Source: a virus
Length of the DNA stretch: 20,184 nucleotides
Reading direction: 5' to 3' (one strand)
IMG/VR virus record: IMGVR_UViG_3300036944_001286
Location: 1-20,184 of that record
Positions 14,826 to 20,184 of the stretch are shown here, piece after piece. The notes under the pieces are model-generated. The model was not told the origin of the DNA. It ran no database searches and was given only the letters and a program-made list of their open reading frames with translations. Every line of letters begins with the position of its first letter. Within the stretch, counting starts at the first letter, position 1. A program made the position numbers and the translations under genes.

Positions 14826-15120
14826 AATGACCGTATACGATTTCGTTCAACAGGTTAATGTACCAGTCGCGGTACGTTATTCTGTTGCGGGTGGAAAGCA
14901 CGCCGTCCAGATGTGCGTACCTTTCAAACGCTGGCTTGAGTTGTGTGAGTTTCATTCGGAAACACTTGAAGATGATGGTTATCGTACTCCCGACGGTCGT
15001 TGGTCACCAGCGAAACACCACATGGCATATTGGTTAAAAGACGCTGAGTATGTGAATTGGACCTATGTTGAGAATGTTCCTGCTTCTCATACTAAAGGAA
15101 CAGAGAGATCGTTTCTTTAA
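14815..15120 (+). CDS. Hypothetical early protein, GTG start
   Basis: 101 residues from GTG 14815, chosen because AGGAG at 14804-14808 is six bases upstream; ATG 14827 is the alternative. Mixed alpha/beta with conserved-looking aromatics (DGRWSPAKHHMAYWLKDAEYVNWTY). It ends seven bases before tRNA-Arg, so the two probably share a transcript. No recognisable family. Confidence 0.62.
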   Translation: MSIEMTVYDFVQQVNVPVAVRYSVAGGKHAVQMCVPFKRWLELCEFHSETLEDDGYRTPDGRWSPAKHHMAYWLKDAEYVNWTYVENVPASHTKGTERSFL

Positions 15121-15126
15121 CCAGTT

Positions 15127-15203
15127 GACTCCGTAGCTCAACTGGATAGAGCAACGGCCTTCTAAGCCGTAGGTTGCTGGTTCGAGTCCAGCCGGGGTCG
15201 CCA
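15127..15203 (+). tRNA. tRNA-Arg (anticodon TCT)
   Basis: 77 bases with seven-pair acceptor (GACTCCG/CGGGGTC, one G-T), anticodon stem ACGGC/GCCGT around CTTCTAA, TTCGAGT T-loop and encoded CCA. It reads AGA/AGG, codons common in the A/T-rich homing endonuclease genes of this window. Confidence 0.96.
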
Positions 15204-15212
15204 TTTTCAAAA

Positions 15213-15220
15213 GATAAATA
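15213..15220 (+). promoter_or_regulatory. Probable late promoter GATAAATA
   Basis: Seven of eight match to TATAAATA, 32 bases before ATG 15253, with an AGGGA ribosome site between. It makes the downstream gene a late-gene candidate. Confidence 0.5.
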
Positions 15221-15252
15221 CTCTGTCAGTCGCTTTAACAGGGAATTAATGT

Positions 15253-15762
15253 ATGAAAACGCTTGCCGAAGTATTCTTGGAAACTCTCTCAGAAAGAGAT
15301 AAGCCTCTCGTCCGTATGGATTCAAAGGGAAAAACTGCGGTAGTGCTTGACCCAAAAACGATTTCTGGAAATCGTAGAGTTGAAGCGAATCGTCACGAAA
15401 TTGAAAGGGGTCATTTCCTGCGCAATGCAGAAAACACTCACGAGCGGGCTTTGTACATCAGTCATGTTAAAGAACTCCCAAGACACCCTGACCATGGTGG
15501 AAGACAAGTAGAAGTTACTGCACACCACACGAATAAAATATTTGCATCCGATAAGCCAATTGGCGGATATTCTTCTCGTAGACCAGACAATGCTTCAAAC
15601 GTCCCACCAAAACGTTTGGTGAAACCAAAGAAAATTGTTTTAGTTCAACATCCAAGAAATAATGGTCGTTGGATTGGTGGGGGTTATATGGCTGTTGTCC
15701 CAAAAGATACTCAAACACCAAGAGTCATTAAGACAAAGAGACCCGGTTACGGTGGTTTTTAA
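15253..15762 (+). CDS. Basic hypothetical protein, possibly late
   Basis: 169 residues, with CAGGGA about nine bases upstream of ATG 15253. Strongly basic and rich in His, Arg, Asn and Gly, especially the second half (PPKRLVKPKKIVLVQHPRNN, then GRWIGGGYMAVV and a KRPGYGG tail). Residues 1-15 (MKTLAEVFLETLSER) form an amphipathic helix of the kind seen at the start of many T4-like virion or assembly proteins. The candidate late promoter and flanking tRNA separate it from the early small genes. No family is recognised; virion or nucleic-acid-associated roles would fit the charge. Confidence 0.72.
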   Translation: MKTLAEVFLETLSERDKPLVRMDSKGKTAVVLDPKTISGNRRVEANRHEIERGHFLRNAENTHERALYISHVKELPRHPDHGGRQVEVTAHHTNKIFASDKPIGGYSSRRPDNASNVPPKRLVKPKKIVLVQHPRNNGRWIGGGYMAVVPKDTQTPRVIKTKRPGYGGF

Positions 15763-15778
15763 AAATTACAATTCCTGA

Positions 15779-15807
15779 TTGACATGTGACCCGTTCGCGG
15801 GTATATT
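15779..15807 (+). promoter_or_regulatory. sigma70-type promoter with an inverted repeat in the spacer
   Basis: TTGACA (15779-15784), 17-base spacer, TATATT (15802-15807). The spacer holds the inverted repeat ACCCG-TTCG-CGGGT (15789-15802), a possible operator. The predicted start near 15814 falls after the AGGTGA (15808-15813) that serves ATG 15817. Confidence 0.68.
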
Positions 15808-15816
15808 AGGTGAATA

Positions 15817-16362
15817 ATGAAGCAAATTATTGGAAAGACGCTCCCCGAACTGGTCATAATGGTCGGTCCTTCCGGAGCAGGTAAATCGAAGATCGCCGCA
15901 AGGACAGGATACCCAATTGTTTCAACGGATATGATCCGCTTGAACCTGTTTGGTTTCGGCCCTGATGGAAAGATCGCTGCTGAGGCTTATACGCCAGATG
16001 GTTTTCATGACACCTTTGCTGCGGCGAAGTTTATCGTTGAAGGATATCTTCGTGGTGGTCAGAGCGTTGTGTATGATGCGACAAACCTGACACGTATTGA
16101 TCGAGTCAGCTTTCTTCGTTGGCTTGAATTTGGTGGTGGGTACGCCAGCAACACTCAAGCTCGTGTAGTTTACTACATCGTTGATCGTTCTCTTGAAGAA
16201 AAACTGAAATCGTATAACGCCAATATCAAGGCCGGTATTCCAGTTCCGCATACCACCGATGAGATTATCATTCGCCACCACACTAAGATGATCAATAATG
16301 TGGAAGGTGCTCTGCTTGGTGACAACCTTGGTTATGTCGAAGTCAGGGATTTTCGGTCATGA
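15817..16362 (+). CDS. Polynucleotide 5'-kinase-like protein (kinase domain only)
   Basis: P-loop kinase resembling the N-terminal domain of T4 Pnk. In 181 residues: Walker A GPSGAGKS (17-24), STDMIRLN (substrate Asp), VVYDATNLTRIDRVSFL (about 87-103; T4 SDTNLNPERR) and a C-terminal helical lid. T4 Pnk is 301 residues with a second, DxDxT-type phosphatase domain that removes 2',3'-cyclic phosphate; no such domain is present here or in the next ORF. With the RNA ligase downstream it would form a tRNA repair pair, re-phosphorylating 5' ends cut by host anticodon nucleases. AGGTGA sits three bases before ATG. Other P-loop kinases cannot be excluded. Confidence 0.8.
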   Translation: MKQIIGKTLPELVIMVGPSGAGKSKIAARTGYPIVSTDMIRLNLFGFGPDGKIAAEAYTPDGFHDTFAAAKFIVEGYLRGGQSVVYDATNLTRIDRVSFLRWLEFGGGYASNTQARVVYYIVDRSLEEKLKSYNANIKAGIPVPHTTDEIIIRHHTKMINNVEGALLGDNLGYVEVRDFRS

Positions 16363-16556
16363 GAGACTTTTTTGGTAATGAACTTGTTGTTGGTGATGAG
16401 GTCGCTTTCTGTGAACCCGGTTATCGCAATTTAGTTGTTGGTAAAATTCAACACTTCACACCTGAGAAGGTACGGGTTCAATATCTCAGTATTGAGAAAG
16501 AAAAAACCACTTATCTTGGGCAACCGAATTTCTTCATCAAGAAAGTTTCTTTGTAA
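16359..16556 (+). CDS. Small conserved phage protein, beta-rich
   Basis: 65 residues, ATG overlapping the kinase stop (ATGA). The pattern NELVVGDEVAFCEPGYRNL, then VVGKIQHFTPEKVRVQYLS, is typical of small SH3/KOW-like beta barrels found as hypothetical proteins in T4-like phages. No catalytic residues are evident, and it does not supply the phosphatase missing from the kinase. Co-transcription with the kinase is likely. Confidence 0.7.
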   Translation: MRDFFGNELVVGDEVAFCEPGYRNLVVGKIQHFTPEKVRVQYLSIEKEKTTYLGQPNFFIKKVSL

Positions 16557-16916
16557 CTAAATAACTCGACACTGAGTAAAGGTATTTACCTTCGGTTATT
16601 CTAGAAAGTCAAGTAGAATTCTTGATACTCAGTTGTCTTAGGAGCGCCAAAACAGCACCGTGGTTGGTGTAACAAATCGCTCGCCCGTTTAACCAAACGG
16701 GAACTACGCGAAACAGCTAGAAGGAGCGGAAGCTCTGATAAACTGAATCGCGGCGCTGGTAGTCCGCTTTTTGCGGCGGCAATCCGGAACAGGCCACCAG
16801 CGTATTATAATTGACAGCCGGACCACTCGGGTGATTGTGGTCGCGAAAGCCAGCGCAGAAGGCTTGACTTTGGTGGGGTGAGAGAGAAACGCCCACACAG
16901 TTTTAAGGAAGAGAAT
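16557..16916 (+). ncRNA. Gene-free structured region, candidate non-coding RNA(s)
   Basis: 360 bases without a credible ORF but full of inverted repeats. Module 1: GACACTGAGTA (16568-16578) pairs with TACTCAGTTGTC (16626-16637, one bulge), enclosing AAGGTATTTACCTT and the hairpin TCAAG/CTTGA (16609-16625). Module 2: AGCGCC (near 16643) can pair with GGCGCT (near 16752), enclosing CACC/GGTG, the perfect CCCGTTT-AACC-AAACGGG and GAGC-GGAA-GCTC. Module 3: CCGC-TTTTT-GCGG and GACCAC/GTGGTC, with CGCTGGT able to pair with ACCAGCG (16796-16802) instead. T4 has stable RNAs C and D of unknown function in its tRNA cluster, a positional precedent. RNA boundaries are unknown. Confidence 0.55.
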
Positions 16917-17279
16917 ATGAGTCAGCTTGATGGTTACCAAATTGATGCCGGTGCCTGGTTACAAAAGGTTTTCCCTCAGGAAATTGCTTTTGACAACATA
17001 GAGCGGTGTAGCCGATTTATCGAAGAAGCACTTGAGCTTGTTCAAGCTCTCGGGTATGACAGAGAAAAAGCTCATGTCCTAGTCGATTATGTCTTCGATC
17101 GCCCGGTTGGTGAGAAGCGCCAAGAGCTCGGTGGTGTTATGGTGACGCTTGCTATTCTTTCTTATGTGCATTCTATGCATATGTGGGATGAAGGCAAGTT
17201 TGAGTTGAATCGTATTAGTAAACCAGAGATCATTGAAAAGATCAAAGAGAAACAAAAGTCGAAACCAAAGTTTGAATAG
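16917..17279 (+). CDS. MazG-like nucleotide pyrophosphohydrolase
   Basis: 120 residues from ATG 16917, with AAGGA at 16905-16909; an in-frame ATG at 16878 lacks a ribosome site. RFIEEALELVQALG (about 32-45) is the E-E-x-x-E metal-binding helix of MazG-like proteins, and EKRQELGGVMVTLAIL (about 68-83) the second helix, with Glu and Gly-Gly where many members have E-x-x-D. A Lys-rich tail follows. Family members hydrolyse (d)NTPs or the alarmone pool; phage versions are thought to tune host nucleotide signalling. It is the second nucleotide-hydrolase-type gene in the window. Confidence 0.75.
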   Translation: MSQLDGYQIDAGAWLQKVFPQEIAFDNIERCSRFIEEALELVQALGYDREKAHVLVDYVFDRPVGEKRQELGGVMVTLAILSYVHSMHMWDEGKFELNRISKPEIIEKIKEKQKSKPKFE

Positions 17280-17288
17280 GAAAAGAAA

Positions 17289-17477
17289 ATGAAATTTGCA
17301 ACACTAATCACAGCATCAGCACTTTTGCTTGCTTCTTGCAATAGCAGCGACGTAGAACCAAGGCCAAATGATCAAGATGGTGTTGAGCGCATTTGCACCA
17401 CAGAAGATCTCGGTCAAGGTCCAGTTGAAATTTGCATATGCAAAACCGCTACTGAAGCTACCGATTGTCCTGCTTAA
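17289..17477 (+). CDS. Small predicted lipoprotein
   Basis: 62 residues. MKFATLITASALLLASC is a classic lipoprotein signal with lipobox LASC; cleavage before Cys17 would leave a 46-residue lipid-anchored, acidic peptide with four more Cys (ICTTED, ICICK, DC), probably disulphide-linked in the periplasm. GGAAAAG lies about seven bases ahead. Some phages use small lipoproteins to block their own receptor (T5 Llp is an example), so superinfection exclusion is a reasonable but untested guess. It is next to tRNA-Asp in an early-type region. Confidence 0.75.
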   Translation: MKFATLITASALLLASCNSSDVEPRPNDQDGVERICTTEDLGQGPVEICICKTATEATDCPA

Positions 17478-17484
17478 AGTTTAA

Positions 17485-17560
17485 GGCTCCTTAGTTCAGC
17501 GGTTAGAGCGCTGCGTTGTCTGCGCGGATGTCGTCGGTTCGAATCCGACAGGAGTCGCCA
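17485..17560 (+). tRNA. tRNA-Asp (anticodon GTC)
   Basis: 76 bases: acceptor GGCTCCT/AGGAGTC, anticodon stem CTGCG/CGCGG around TTGTCTG, T-arm GTCGG-TTCGAAT-CCGAC, discriminator G and encoded CCA. Confidence 0.96.
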
Positions 17561-17576
17561 TTATTATGAGGATGTG

Positions 17577-18686
17577 ATGTTTCCAATAATCAAACATATA
17601 GATGATGTTCTTCCGCACATCGCGGATAAACCTGAGATCGCTCGTATTGAGAAAGACAATTACACCGTCCTCGACTACATCTACGCTGGTGAGAACACTT
17701 TTGATAATCCGTTCGCCCGCGAATGCCGTGGTCTTAAGTTTGACTTAGACGGAAAACTAATCGGTCGGCCATTCCACAAATTCTTCAATCTTAATGAGAA
17801 AGAAGAAACGAAGTTCGAGAACCAAGATTGGCTTGAACCATTTACCTTGTACAACAAGTGGGATGGTTCTATGATCCACCCGGCTCTTGTTCGTGGTGAG
17901 CTTGTGTTCATGACTCGTAAGGGTGTAACTGATGTTGCAATGCAAGCGATGCGCGAATGCGACTATGATGCGGATGAAATGATCGCGATGCTCAAGTCGG
18001 GGTTTACTCCGATCTATGAGTTTATCTCACCGAACAACAAGATCGTTCTTCACTACGATGAACCGAGACTTGTTCCGCTTAATATTCGTGACAGACAAAC
18101 TGGTGAATACTTCACTAATTTCGCTGAGACGCATAGTCCTCTTGGTGATCATCTAAAAGGAAACTCTATCGAAGAGATTCTTGATTCGATTAGGAAAGCC
18201 AAAGATCTTGAAGGAACTGTAATTCAGTTTCACAAAAGCAAACGTTTCATCAAGTTCAAAGCCGATGACTACGTTGCTCTGCATCGCGTCATTGATGAGA
18301 CCGCCCATGAAAAGCGGGTTCTTGCCTTGATCATGGATGATAAGCTTGATGATGTAATTCCTCTTGTTGCTCCGGCACGTGCGGAACATCTGAAAGATTA
18401 TGCAAAACAGGTCAACTGGATTCTTCTCTGCAGAGCAAAGTACATAAGTAACTACGTTTTCTACAGGCAAGATTACACCCAAAAAGATTTTGCTCTTGAT
18501 GTGAAATGTTTGAAACAAGATCTACATCGTTTCTTGTTTAAGGCAAGATCTCTTGATCTTTGTGATGTTCCTACGATTATCGCAATGCTCAAGGATTACT
18601 TCAAGAAAACTCTCACAACTCAAACTAAAGTTGATGAGTGGAGAGAGTTTATTGGTGCTCCTAAGTTTGAGATGAAGATTGACTAA
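17577..18686 (+). CDS. rnlA: RNA ligase 1 (T4 RnlA type)
   Basis: ATP-dependent RNA ligase that seals broken tRNA anticodon loops in T4. The 369 residues (T4: 374) include RECRGLKFDLDG (48-59), HKFFNLNE (67-74), nucleotidyl motif I KWDGS with Lys94 as the likely AMP acceptor, IYEFISPNNKIVL (motif IIIa region, about 141-155), LEGTVIQF (motif IV), and IKFKADDYVALH (motif V with two Lys). The C-terminal half fits the Rnl1 tRNA-binding domain. ATG 17577 follows AGGA by four bases; GTG 17574 is an alternative. It lies between tRNA-Asp and tRNA-Pro and about 1.2 kb after the kinase gene, supporting a role in tRNA repair. Confidence 0.93.
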   Translation: MFPIIKHIDDVLPHIADKPEIARIEKDNYTVLDYIYAGENTFDNPFARECRGLKFDLDGKLIGRPFHKFFNLNEKEETKFENQDWLEPFTLYNKWDGSMIHPALVRGELVFMTRKGVTDVAMQAMRECDYDADEMIAMLKSGFTPIYEFISPNNKIVLHYDEPRLVPLNIRDRQTGEYFTNFAETHSPLGDHLKGNSIEEILDSIRKAKDLEGTVIQFHKSKRFIKFKADDYVALHRVIDETAHEKRVLALIMDDKLDDVIPLVAPARAEHLKDYAKQVNWILLCRAKYISNYVFYRQDYTQKDFALDVKCLKQDLHRFLFKARSLDLCDVPTIIAMLKDYFKKTLTTQTKVDEWREFIGAPKFEMKID

Positions 18687-18701
18687 ATAGATTACAATTA
18701 C

Positions 18702-18778
18702 CCGTATGTAGCTCAGCCTGGTAGAGCTCCTGGTTTGGGGCCAGGAGGTCGTTGGTTCGATTCCAGCCATACGGACCA
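18702..18778 (+). tRNA. tRNA-Pro (anticodon TGG)
   Basis: 77 bases: acceptor CCGTATG/CATACGG, anticodon stem CCTGG/CCAGG around TTTGGGG, T-arm GTTGG-TTCGATT-CCAGC, encoded CCA. Confidence 0.96.
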
Positions 18779-18976
18779 TTAACGGTTCTCCTTAGGAATC
18801 ATGGGAGACGCAAGTGTCACAAGACCCGCCAGTGGCAGCCAAATTATAATTCAAATTCTGTGAGTCAAGTCCTCGAGGATGACGACAATCAGAAGGTAGG
18901 TCGCCAAGACTAATGGGTACGAAAGTCTCATGAGCTTTTGTGAAAGAAGAAATTGTCGTCCTTCGCCTACCACCAT
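18779..18976 (+). ncRNA. Candidate structured RNA between tRNA-Pro and tRNA-Leu
   Basis: 218 bases with no ORF separate two tRNAs. The core (18870-18975) has GACGACAAT (18881-18889) perfectly complementary to ATTGTCGTC (18952-18960), extended by GAGG (18875-18878) with CTTC (18961-18964, one G-T). Inside are hairpins AGACT/AGTCT (18907-18928) and CTTT-TGTG-AAAG (18935-18946). GGTAGG (18895-18900) inside the loop matches CCTACC (18966-18971) outside it, giving a pseudoknot or switch, and ACCA follows directly, as in a tRNA 3' end. No canonical T- or anticodon arm exists. The upstream half has weaker hairpins (TCTCC/GGAGA, 18787 to about 18808). Confidence 0.55.
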
Positions 18977-18978
18977 TA

Positions 18979-18986
18979 TATAAATA
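18979..18986 (+). promoter_or_regulatory. Late promoter TATAAATA ahead of tRNA-Leu
   Basis: Perfect late box ten bases before the mature 5' end of tRNA-Leu. With the terminator at 19354 it would define a short late unit: tRNA-Leu, small basic ORF, tRNA-Met. Confidence 0.7.
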
Positions 18987-18996
18987 AATCCAGAAC

Positions 18997-19079
18997 GCCC
19001 ATATGACGGAATTGGTAGACGTGCCAGATTTAGGTTCTGGTGTTTCGGCGTGGGAGTTCGAGTCTCTCTATGGGTACCA
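18997..19079 (+). tRNA. tRNA-Leu (anticodon TAG)
   Basis: 83 bases, class II with extra arm: acceptor GCCCATA/TATGGGT, anticodon stem CCAGA/TCTGG around TTTAGGT, variable arm near TGTTTCGGCG, TTCGAGT T-loop, encoded CCA. Confidence 0.95.
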
Positions 19080-19085
19080 AATAAT

Positions 19086-19265
19086 ATGAAAAAGAAAGAA
19101 ACCTTTTCCAGTAAGTTTGTAAAAGTTGCTGCACCAATATTTTTGAAATCCATCGGAAATTCTGAGGGTGCTGCAGCTAAGAAAGCTGGTAAGAAAAAAG
19201 AAGAAAATCCATATGTGAGTGGTAGTGATATCCACAATCATTGGAATGACGGATACGATAGATAA
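19086..19265 (+). CDS. Small basic hypothetical protein
   Basis: 59 residues from ATG 19086, seven bases after tRNA-Leu; the same frame extends back into the tRNA but that part is not credible. Lys-rich start (MKKKETFSSKFVKVAAPIF), a KKAGKKKEE patch, and a distinct C-terminus (YVSGSDIHNHWNDGYDR). There is no clear Shine-Dalgarno. It fills the gap between two tRNAs and ends five bases before tRNA-Met. Moderately confident that it is a real gene. Confidence 0.5.
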   Translation: MKKKETFSSKFVKVAAPIFLKSIGNSEGAAAKKAGKKKEENPYVSGSDIHNHWNDGYDR

Positions 19266-19269
19266 TTAT

Positions 19270-19346
19270 TGCGGGGTAGAGCAGCGGTCAGCTCGCCAGT
19301 TTCATAAGCTAGGAGGTCGGTGGTTCGAATCCACCCTCCGCAACCA
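19270..19346 (+). tRNA. tRNA-Met (anticodon CAT), initiator-like body
   Basis: 77 bases: acceptor TGCGGGG/CTCCGCA, D-stem GAGC/GCTC (A11-T24, as in initiators), anticodon stem CCAGT/GCTAG with a C-A mismatch at 28-42 around TTCATAA, T-arm GGTGG/CCACC, encoded CCA. The three G-C pairs needed by bacterial initiators are absent. A tRNA-Ile with lysidine-modified CAT cannot be excluded. Confidence 0.9.
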
Positions 19347-19353
19347 AATAAGG

Positions 19354-19382
19354 AAAAAGACGCCATTATGGCGTCTTTTTTT
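19354..19382 (+). terminator. Intrinsic terminator after tRNA cluster
   Basis: Stem GACGCCA/TGGCGTC (19359-19375) with TTA loop, A-run before and seven T after. The A-run can also pair with the T-run, so it may act in both directions. It ends the tRNA region. Confidence 0.93.
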
Positions 19383-19385
19383 ATG

Positions 19386-19393
19386 CATAAATA
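19386..19393 (+). promoter_or_regulatory. Late promoter CATAAATA
   Basis: Seven of eight match to TATAAATA, three bases after the terminator and 28 bases before GTG 19422. Expected to drive the collagen-like gene late in infection. Confidence 0.68.
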
Positions 19394-19421
19394 CTAGGAA
19401 ATAAACATTGGAGTTTAAGTT

Positions 19422-20184
19422 GTGCGATTCATAGTTTCTAAAATCCTCACAGACGCTGATGTCCAGTTAAGGAATCAATCTACAGAAAATTCGTTTTTAG
19501 TAGACAAGAAAACTGTGGTTTTTGATGGCGTGGAATATTGCCTGCATTATGGTTCTGTTGTTGTATCTGAGGGTAAAGAATTATACGTTAATGAGAATAG
19601 TGTATCTGATGAAAAGTTTGACAACCAATTCGAAAGAGAGTGGAATCTAAAACAAGAAGGTGTTCCTGCATCAGATGGGAAAAGGTATCTACTTAAAGTG
19701 CCGCCTGGTTATTACCCCAATGATACCAAGATGTTTGAGCAGTACAATAATTGTATCGTCTCATTGCGTGCTGTAGATTCTATACATGTTGAGAGACCAA
19801 CTGAAGGTGGGCTCTATTATAACAAAGAACTTGATGTGCCGTTACATTTTAGTTCTGGTGATTTTCTCAAGTACACAAAAACTGAAGAAACTATTGTTGA
19901 AACAGAAAAGAATGTTTCTGATAGAAAATCTAAACTCGACGAATTAATTGATTATGGACTTAGATACACCGAAGATATCACATCACTAAATGAGAACGCC
20001 GATGCCATCTTCAAAGATGATGTTGGAGATTTGTATCTTCGTTTCAAAAATGATGTCCGGGTTCTGTTAGAAAAACCAGAAAACGGTAAAGACGGCGTAG
20101 ATGGTAAAGATGGCTTACCAGGCGCAAACGGCAGAGATGGTTTAGAAGGTTCTAAAGGCCCAAAGGGTGATAAAGGTGATCGCG
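19422..20184 (+). CDS. Collagen-like virion protein, N-terminal part (3' end outside window)
   Basis: An open frame of 254 codons runs from GTG 19422 to the window edge without a stop; GGAG at 19410-19413 is eight bases upstream, and a late promoter precedes it. Residues 1-220 are a mixed, acidic region with several aromatic-rich strands (YCLHYGSVVVSEG; KRYLLKVPPGYYPND). From residue 222 (base 20085) 11 consecutive perfect Gly-X-Y triplets follow (GKDGVDGKDGLPGANGRDG...), a trimeric collagen-like helix typical of phage tail fibres and other virion surface proteins. The rest of the gene lies outside. Which structural protein it is cannot be told from this part. Confidence 0.85.
   Translation, partial: MRFIVSKILTDADVQLRNQSTENSFLVDKKTVVFDGVEYCLHYGSVVVSEGKELYVNENSVSDEKFDNQFEREWNLKQEGVPASDGKRYLLKVPPGYYPNDTKMFEQYNNCIVSLRAVDSIHVERPTEGGLYYNKELDVPLHFSSGDFLKYTKTEETIVETEKNVSDRKSKLDELIDYGLRYTEDITSLNENADAIFKDDVGDLYLRFKNDVRVLLEKPENGKDGVDGKDGLPGANGRDGLEGSKGPKGDKGDR

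Noticed and set aside
16806-16811. TATAAT as a promoter -10 in the gene-free region
   Set aside because: No -35 hexamer at 15-19 bases upstream; the same holds for TATAAT at 18845.
18895-18975. A sixth tRNA gene
   Set aside because: Acceptor-like stem and CCA exist, but there is no TTCRA T-loop and no seven-base anticodon loop; kept only as a candidate structured RNA.
19050-19085. Extended start of the small basic ORF inside tRNA-Leu
   Set aside because: Overlaps a complete tRNA; ATG 19086 is the first start outside it.

Overview
The window is part of the genome of a T4-like tailed phage (myovirus). Seven to nine neighbouring proteins are recognisable T4 homologues in a T4-type block, nearly all on the + strand: UvsW, gp55, gp47, gp46, gp45, gp44, gp62, RegA, then kinase-type Pnk and RNA ligase 1 among tRNA genes. 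T4 late-promoter boxes (TATAAATA) and strong sigma70-type early promoters are both visible. The host cannot be fixed from the sequence.

Layout. (1) 1-5814: recombination and late transcription: the end of uvsW, a small Sm-like protein, late sigma factor gp55, and the Mre11/Rad50-like pair gp47/gp46, split by a free-standing HNH homing endonuclease with its own late promoter. (2) 5855-10839: an accessory island holding peptide deformylase, a TET/JBP-type 2-oxoglutarate dioxygenase, two tiny proteins, a GT-B glycosyltransferase, a dATP/dGTP-diphosphohydrolase-like protein and, behind a sigma70 promoter, a GT-A glycosyltransferase. It reads as a DNA base hydroxylation and glycosylation pathway. 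The dioxygenase and the GT-B enzyme end in the same peptide, SSLDSFFS, which looks like a sliding-clamp-binding tail; the clamp gene (45) follows. (3) 10854-13646: clamp, clamp loader and RegA. A two-copy structured repeat lies between 45 and 44, and a zinc-ribbon gene between 44 and 62. (4) 13643-14231: a minus-strand GIY-YIG homing endonuclease with the same promoter-to-ATG arrangement as the HNH gene. DNA polymerase gene 43, which follows regA in T4, is not there. (5) 14295-19393: an early-type region of small genes, five tRNAs (Arg-TCT, Asp-GTC, Pro-TGG, Leu-TAG, Met-CAT), a Pnk-like kinase, RNA ligase 1, a MazG-like protein, a small lipoprotein and two gene-free stretches rich in inverted repeats, reminiscent in position of the stable RNAs C and D of the T4 tRNA cluster. 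It closes with a clear intrinsic terminator. (6) 19422-end: the start of a late gene for a collagen-like (Gly-X-Y) protein, probably a virion fibre component.

How the parts fit: early sigma70 promoters serve the accessory and replication genes; gp55 with gp45 would direct late transcription from the TATAAATA boxes; gp46/47 and UvsW serve recombination-dependent replication; the island would modify the DNA, perhaps tethered to the clamp; Pnk, Rnl1 and the tRNAs form a tRNA repair and replacement set.
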